Assembly (NCBI GenBank): GCA_028015205.1
Contig: JAPWFG010000015.1
Location: 2,790,001-2,854,000 of the forward strand
DNA length: 64,000 nucleotides
DNA from: Mytilisepta virgata
Lineage: Eukaryota > Mollusca > Bivalvia > Mytilida > Mytilidae
Direction of reading: 5' to 3'
Shown: positions 54,301 to 63,300 of the stretch, in pieces
Numbering within the stretch: position 1 is the stretch's first letter
Layout of the letters: every line of letters begins with the position of its first letter
The notes under the pieces: model-generated
The model's input: only the letters and a program-made list of their open reading frames with translations
What the model was told of the DNA's origin: nothing
Database searches by the model: none
Program-made: the position numbers and the translations under genes

Positions 54301-57300
54301 GCTGAAATCATATCGTCCTCTTTGGGTCAACACTTGATGCTACCTGTATCTGACATCAGTGTGATCATTATATCATTGGACATTATTTGCTGCATTTTTA
54401 TAAAAAAAACTATGTAATAGGTATGTATGTTCTGGAAATTTTTTATATAGTAGGGTAGGGTACATCTAATGACTAAGTCTTTGTACAGGAATTTCAAATC
54501 ATATTTTAAAACCATTGCTTATCCAATATAAGCATTTCATTGCTATGGGAAAGATGATTTCATGTTCATTTTAATTCAGCAAGAAGCTTTAAATGGTGGA
54601 TTAGTGGGACAGTGGGAACTAGGGGAGGTAATTCAGCCTCCCTGTATTGGAGTTAATCATGGTGGGGGAGATTGGACACTGAAGGATGGACAACAAATAT
54701 CTGGTAAGATAAAAAAACAATTACATTGTAAGGCTACACCAAATTGATCTTTTGTTCTTTGGATTTCAATACTCTCATTTTTTGACTTTGTAGATTTTAG
54801 GAACACTTTCTTTTGGCACTTCTTTTTGCAAAAATGCTGAAAATTCTCCCTGAATTCTCTGTTTTTTTAAGAAATTAAAAATAAAAATTGTTCACCACTC
54901 CAAAAATTTTGCTAAGGGCCATTTGAGCTATTGCCATCACTTGTTGTCTGTTGTCCTTCATCGTAGTCATTGTAAACTTTCCTTTAACGATCTTTTCCTC
55001 AGAAACCTTTACCAACTGGAATAAATTTAGCAGCAATAGTCCTAACAGGTGGTCCTCTTTCAGAATTATATCTGATGACCCGAAACCCATCCAAGATGTC
55101 TGCCAGAGCGGAATTTAGTTTAACATGGGACCTTATGTGAAATTTACTTAAAAAAACTTGTCTGAAACCCCAATGGTCCTCCAGAGCCAAACATAGTTTA
55201 ACATAGACCCTATGGGAAATTCAATTAAAGATCTTCTTGTGTGAAACCACAAAGCCAATTGGAACAAAACGTGGCAGCAAAGGTCCTTAGGTAGTCCGCT
55301 TTCAGAATTGTATCTGATAACCCTGCCTGGAATCCAAGATGGCTGCCAGAACCAAACATATTTTAACATAGAACCTTATTGGAAAATTCACTGGAAGATC
55401 TTCTTATTTGAAACCAATGAACAATTTGGCAAAACTAATAAGCCAGTTGGAACTTAATAGCAATGTTCTGGACTGATAGTCAAGATGGACACAGTCAAAC
55501 AATTTATTCTGCAAATGATTTCCGGGTGAGCGATACAGGCTCCTGGGGCATGGTACACATTGTAAAATCAGTAAATTTATAGCAAATGTTGACACTGCAT
55601 TAAATCTTTTTCATAACTGTTTGTTATTGTAGGTACACATTGTAACATCAGTATATTTATAACTGTTTGTTATTGTATGTACACATTGTAACATCAGTAT
55701 ATTTATAACTGTTTGCTATTGTAGGTACACATTGTAACATCAGTATATTTACTGTACCTAAAGGAGCCACTGTTTTAATAAAACCATACAATGGTACTCC
55801 AGATGGTGGAAAATTAGAAATTATTGCACAGGTATTGCAAAATTTGTTAAAGTGTTAAATCATTCATTGACGATATCATATCGGATATCAGTATAAATGT
55901 TAAAACTTATGCAGTTGAAATTCCTTTTTCTTAGATGATTTTTTCCAATGCACACATTCCATACATTTGAATAACCTGCTACCCTGGTTGTTTTGTGTGC
56001 ACAGGGTGTCAAGTGGTCCTATATTCCTATATTTTTCCTATATTTCCAGGCAATCCCTATATCTCCTATATTCACTGAAAATTCCTATATTTTCACCCTT
56101 TTTCCTATATTTTGAAAAAAAGTTGGAAAAAAATATAAGAAATAGTATTAATAGTGGAATAAATCATATTATATTAGTGGAATGATTCACATTATGTATA
56201 CAATGTATGTAGGCTGTATGTAGTTGGTTTTAGTGCTTATACTTATTGATCATTGTATTAAACTAACCTTATGCAGCAAAATGATTTGTTGTTTTTATAA
56301 ATGTAGGATTTTTATGTAATTAATTAATATTTTGCATTTCAGTGAATCTCTCACATAACACAGATTACTTAACTGCAGAGCATTTGTACTATTTTTAGGG
56401 TTAGGTTGCTAAGCAACCAAAACCCTTATGCCGTCGGTCGTTTGGTTGGACAATGAAGGAAACTTTGGAAATCTGGTGTTTTGTGGAAAAAGTTGGACCA
56501 GAAGTTTTTGAAACTATGTTTTTATGAGTAAATATGCAAGCTTATCTAGGATTGAAGCTTAAGCAAGGCTAGTTAAGCAGCTTTTTATTTCGATTTTGAG
56601 ATGACACATGCGCAAAGAAACCTCCATATTTTCCGAATTACGACTATGTTTATATTTGAATATCATATAAGAAAATAAACATTCTGCGGTAAAATAGTCC
56701 TAATATTTGTTGTTGCTGTTGTAGTTGTTTTTTAATAGAAATGTAACTGAAACACACCGAGAAGTGTAATTGTCAAGTTATTTAATAAAAGATGTGTGTT
56801 TTATTGATGATTTCCTTTTTGTTTTGAAAGCCATATAAAGTATTCGCGCCTTTTAAAATGTACAATGCTATCGGCTTAAGGATTTTGAATGTTTACATTT
56901 GCACGGATATCTTGGGAAGGATTACAATCAGGTTTATTTTCAAAAGATTTCAAAGGTAAGTTCCATTTTTGTTGTGAACGTGATTGTTAACTTATACAGA
57001 ACATATTTTGCACATTATTTGCTTATTCTTCTTGTAATTCTGATGGTATTTTGTGTATTTGATTAACCTTTTGACCTGATCATCGTGACTTCATTTTGTC
57101 AAACCTGTTGGTCAGTGATAGAATTGCATACAGGTTATTTGAAATGCCGACAACTTGCACATTAAGATTGAAAAACAATGTGTTTATCATTAATTTAGAA
57201 AACGGTATTATCGAAAGTATAATGGGTTTATTTTAATTGAAAGCTTGAATGTTTACGTTCTGATCTACCTGCACATGCGCAATGTAGTGTAAATATATTG

Positions 57301-60300
57301 TAGAAATGACCCCCTTCTACAATTGTCCAAACTTTGTCTTTTTATATAACCTTAATAACTTGAAGACCTTTGATTTCTGTTTATTTTAATTCATCAAATC
57401 ATTATTATGCGTTTGTCTTTTTAAAAAAATTCAATTTAGAGTGATAATTCAAGAAGCGTTAGCCGACTCGTGCTTTCTTTGATTGATTAGTGCATATTTA
57501 TTGAAATAATCATCAGCAATGTTTGTACAAATAAAAGTCAAATGCTAGCAACCTAACCCTAGCAGTGCTATGCACTTTGATTACATTATGTTTTTAAATA
57601 CAGAACTTTTTAATAACATTATTAAATGTTTTTCAATTATTGTTTTGTATTTCAACTGACCCTGACCGAGCACTGCTGATGATTATTTGTTAGATGAAAT
57701 ATGCCTGAACCATGCATCCAAACTGTAATCTTAAGATTGTTTCCAAGTAGGCTCAAAATGTAAATGAAATCTTAAATAGTAAACTATACACAGATTCATT
57801 TTTTCCCTTTTTTACCTTGAAATTACTAAAAATTGTCAAACAATATTGGCATGAGTGCTCTGCAGTTGAGACTGATGAAAGGTACAATATTTTGTAATTG
57901 AATTCATTGTTTCAGATTGATTTGAATTATTGAACAAGTTTAAAATGCCAAAATTGAAGACTAAGTTTCAGCAAAAGTGGTTTCATTTACAATTTAGATT
58001 GTAACATTTTTTTTTTATAAAAATTGTGTCATTAACTTTTATTTTAAGTAAAAAGGAGGTGACATATGGCTGTAGGGGAAGTGGAGGCCATAAATTAAGA
58101 GTGAAATTTGGTAGCAATTGTCCTATATTTACCCTATATTTTCAACTTGAAAAATTCTATTTTCCTATATAGCTTTGGTCCAAAATGGCTTGACACCCTG
58201 TGTGCATGAAATGATTGAGGTTATTTCTTCAAACATTAAAAAAAAACCAACATTACAGTCAGTTCTTAGATAAATTCTAAACCATATAAACTGAAAGATC
58301 TGGGTAAAGGGTCTGTGAGACATTACTATATCAAAAAAGGAAACCCTTCAACAGATGATCTTTGACAAAGTTCGAGGAACTTTCTGTAATGTTAAGACAA
58401 AATAAAATTTCTTTATTGTAATTATTGTATGTTTTTCCCAGAGCATACAGATAGATGGTGTATTAAAAGGTGTCGGAGCAGGGTACAGAGGTGGTAGATC
58501 ACCTCTAGCTGGGCTGACTGGAGAACAGGGAGAATCTTATTCTGGTAAGTTGTACTGGTGTATTAAATGGTGTTAGAGCTGCTAGACTCTGGGAATTAGA
58601 GGTAATCTTATTCTGGCAAATTATACTGGTCCCTTGTTGTATTTATGCTTTGCCACAAATGTGGCTGGGGCATATAGATTTACCCTTTTCCGTGCGTATG
58701 TCCCGATTCGGTTAAGTTTTGCGTTTAGCTCCATTTCTCAAAATCCTATAGTAATATATCAATGATATTTCACCACTACATTCCTATTGTACAGTACAAC
58801 ACAGGTCAGCAACAATTGGGTCGTTATGACTTACATTTAATGCTTCAGTGACTTTGGTTAAGTTTTGCGTTTAGGTTCATTTCTCAGAAACCTATAGTAA
58901 TATTTCAATGATATTTCACCTCTACAGTCCTCTTGTATAGTACAGCAGAGTTCAGCAACATTTGGATCGCTATGACCTACATTTCCTGCTTTAGTGACAT
59001 AGGTTAATTTTTGCGTTAAGGTTCATTTCTCAGAAACCTATAGTAATATATCAATGATATTTCATCACTACAGTCCTCTTGTATAGTACAACGCAGTTCA
59101 GCAACACCTTTATTGTTTTTAGGGCGGGGCATCCATGTCTTATAGACCTATTTTCTAGTTAATGGTGTTGGGGGAGGGATGGTTGATCTCCTCTGACTGC
59201 ATTAACTGGAGGACAGGGAGAACATTATTCTGGTAAGTTGTACTGATATCCCAGTGTGTTAAATTGTGTTGGAGCTGGGTGAAAGGTCTGCTAGACTGGG
59301 GGAGCACAGCTATACTGGTACTGTGTTGTATTAAATGGTGTTGGAGGGGTGGTAGATCACCTGACTAGACTGACTGGAGAACTGGGAGAACATTCTGGTA
59401 AGTTGTACTGGTATCCAAGTTATACTGGTCTATTTTTGGGGGTTTTGTTTTATCATGATTTGATACTTGAAAGTAAGAGATCATACACATTTTCAAGTTT
59501 TACGATTTTGTAATGAAAATGTTTTTTTAATGTTCCGCCTGCGATAGCAGTGGGGCATATTGTGTTTTGGACTCTGTGTCTATCCATACATATGTATGTT
59601 TGTCCCGCTTTAAGTTAAAGTTTAGATTGAAGGTAGTTTAATGGGAAGTTGATGTCCTGTCAACATGAAAGTTTGTCCCTAAATACTGTAAGATAGAATC
59701 TATTCAAAATTGAGGTCAAAATGGTTGTTAGATCTCAATGTCACAGTTGATTGATCATAATATTGGTGTTTGTTATACCCCCCACAAACAAAGTTTGGGG
59801 GGGTATATAGGAATCACCTTGTCCGTCCGTCTGTCTGTCCGTCTGTCCATATATCTTGTAAGCGCAACTCCTCCTAGACCGCTCAATGGATTTCAACGAA
59901 ACTTTACAGAAAGGAAGTACATCATCCAAAGATGTGCATGAAGAAAAATCTTTGCTTTCCGATATCACACAAGGAAGATAATTGGATTTCAAAGCGGGGG
60001 TGTATCCTTTGTGAGCTTTGCTCACAGTACATCTAGTTTGGAAGTGGAGCACAATGTCCATTGGCCACATAATATTCTTGTTTCTTTCAGGCATTGGTCA
60101 ACAGTCTGTGACTGACAACAGAGGAGGTGGAGGGGGAGGGCTTGGTGGTAATTCTAGACCAGATGGGGCAGGGCAGCCAGGAGCTGGAGGAGGTTATGGC
60201 ACATTAGGGTTAGTTTTTATTAAAAGGAAAACATGTAAGACCACAAGTGACAGAATCTTAATTTTTAAAAAACATAGAAGAGGAGGTTAAACTTTTATTA

Positions 60301-63300
60301 TAATAGATGAGATATGATGAAGCAATTCTTGACACAAAATCCCTACTTACAGAAGACAAAATATCAAGGGGACCTCGATGGCCGAGTGGTCTAGGTAGTT
60401 CGTCACAACTACTAATGATCACTAGCCTGTCAACGTTTGAATCTCACCTGTGGCGGGGTGTGTTTGACTCCAATCTTAATTGACAAGGATTGCCAATTTT
60501 CCTACAGAAGGTCGGTGGTTCTCTCTGGGTACTCCAGCTTCCTCCACCAATAAAAACTGGCCGCCGTGAAATAGCCAAATGCGTTGAAAACGGCGAAAAA
60601 CCCCAACTAAACAAACAAACAAAGTATCAAAGCAAATGAAAAGTACTATTATTGTTGTTCTTCATCTTAAGGTCATCTTGGATATAAATCTTACAAAAGA
60701 AGAAAAAAAATAATTTCCCTGACAATTTGTTTAATTTTTTTATGCCCTGCCTGTAAGGCAGGCCGCGGCATATAGTTAATCGGTCTGTCCGTCCATCCGT
60801 CTGAATGAGGTTAAGGTTCAGGCTTAAGGTAGTTTATGTCTTTTGAGGCGAGATATAGGTATTACTTTCTGGCGGTGACAGCGTAAACTTTTGTAAAACT
60901 TTATGACCTATCATCCCAATCAACCTAAGGTCCGAAAGAAAACGGTAACTAGGTTTTCTGGTTTGAAAATCTGGTTACTAGTTAAGTGATATACAATACA
61001 AATGGTGATAAAGGAAAAACTGGTTCGCTGTCAAATTGACATCTCATTTCATGCGTTAGAATTGAATTAAGGTATCCAGACCATTATAGATAACGACTGT
61101 ATATTTCATTTTTTAGTCCGTCTGTCGATTGTCGTCCGTCTGTTAACTTTTCACATTTTAATCTTCTCCGCTGAAACCACTGGGCCAAATGGAATTAAAT
61201 TTGGCAGGAAGCATCTATTGGAGGTTCTTTACAAAGTTTCCTCATTTTGTCCCGATCGGTAAAAAAACATGGCCACCATAGGCAATTCTTGTTTCTCATT
61301 GGTTGAGTAAAAAAAAATTTTTTTTCTGGAACTGGTTGTATCTATGTAAGGTCCTTTATAAATATTGCTCATTTCATCCAGATCCGACAACAAACATGGG
61401 CGACATGGGCAATTGTTGTTTCCGATTGGCTGAGTTTTAACAATCTTCTCCTCTGAAACTGCTAGGCCAAATGGAATGAAACCTGACAAGCATCTATGGG
61501 AGGTTCTGTACAAAGTATCATCATTTTTTCCGGATCGGACTTCAAATTTTCCCACCATTGGCAGTTCTTGTTTCTGATTAGCTGATAATAAAAAAATCTT
61601 CTCCTCTGAAATCACTGGGCCAAAAAGAACGAAACTTGACAAGAAACATATATGGGAGGTCCTTTATAAAATTTTCTCATTTCGTCCCGATTGGACTACA
61701 GATATGGATGCCATGGGCAGTTCTTTTTGTTGATTGGCTGATATAAAACAGTCTTCTCCTCTGAAGTTACTTGGCCAAATAGAAAGACACTCAAAAGGAA
61801 ACATCTATGGGAGGTTCTTAACAAAGTTTCCTCATTTTGCCCCAGTCAGGCAACAAACATGGTTGTCATGGGCAATTCTTGTTTCTCATTGGTTGATTTA
61901 AAAAATAAAATTCAGGAACTACTCGACCAAAACTGTCAGCCAAACTTGACAGGAAGCATCTATGGAAAGTCCTTTATGAAATCAATTTTTTTCATCCTGA
62001 TTGGAAGACAAGCATAGTTGCCATGGGCAATTCTTGTTTCTGATAGGCTGATATAAAGAAATCTTCTTCTCTGAAACCACTTGGCCAAATGAAACGATAC
62101 TTGACAAGAAGCATCTGTGCAAGGTTTTTTACAAAATTTTATCATTTTGTACAGATCATGCTACAAACATGGCCGACATGGGCCATTCTTGTTTCTGCCT
62201 GGTGAGCGATACAGGCTCAGCCCTCTGAGCCTCTAGTTTAATGGAAAATTAATTTAATGAATGTTTAAAGCAGGAATTGTGTAGGTATTTTTTCCCAAGT
62301 TGAAATATATTTCGTAGTTTTTGCACTTAGTCTAGGAAAATAATTCAGGTAAATAATATTTATGAAGTTTTCCGATGGCTACCAAGTCAATTGCCATTAC
62401 TTTGTGTGGAATAATCAATACGTTTGTTTCGAGACATATCCATTATGTCAATATTCGTCGCCAGACCTCATGACTGTTAGGCAAATTGGCAAAATTTACT
62501 TAACGATAATAGCTGAGTATTTCTTTGTACTTCCTTAACCTTTAGATGTTTCAGGACAACTGGATTCAGTAGTATATCACAATAAACAACTATTTTTACA
62601 AATGTATTATTAGTCTGCACACAATAAATACCAGATAGATAGACTGATGTATTAAAAAAGTATCTGTCATTTTAACAGAGAGTCTCCTGTGAAGATTTTA
62701 GGTGATCATGGTGGACTGGGAAAACAGGGACAGATATATGGTGATGGGTCTCTAAAACAGATGTTCATGGGGTCAGGAGGAGGGAGTGGGGGAAGTGCAA
62801 AGGATTTGACTACAACACCACCTGGTAATATTATAATTTTCAGTGATGAGGTTTGTACAGATTGAAAGGATAATCAGTATAATTGTGATATTTAGGCAAA
62901 AAATTTGTTTTCAAAAACAAATTCTGTAGTACTTGAAGAACAGAGTAATTACTGTAAATTACTCTCATTTTATTCTGAATTTTGCTCTTTGGGAGTTTTG
63001 ATTTGACCATTTTGGTTTCTTAATTATACATATCAAAATGGCTTTCTATACATCATTTCAGTTCATAGAGTTACCGTTGTCCGTCCGTACGTCGGAACTA
63101 TGCGGTTAAGATTTGTGTTTAGGTTCATTTCTTTGGAACTATCAGTGGATGTGCCTTGAGTAGTACTGAGCAGTCATACATGATGACCTATATTTTAGGC
63201 AGCGCATCCATGTCTTACAGACACGATTTCTACTTTTCCCATTGGAAAAATAATTTCTGATTACTGTAAATTCAGATATTATTTCAACCACTTGATATTG

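Larger units (their letters stand above)
55930..58271. mobile_element. Second copy of the 48309 hairpin, split by a 2.2-kb insertion
   Basis: Left piece CCAATGCACACATTCC...TTGAATAACCTG to 56001, right piece TGTGCATGAAATGATTGAGG...TTACAGTCAGTTCTTAGAT from 58201. Put together they align with the intact element at 48309. Confidence 0.65.
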
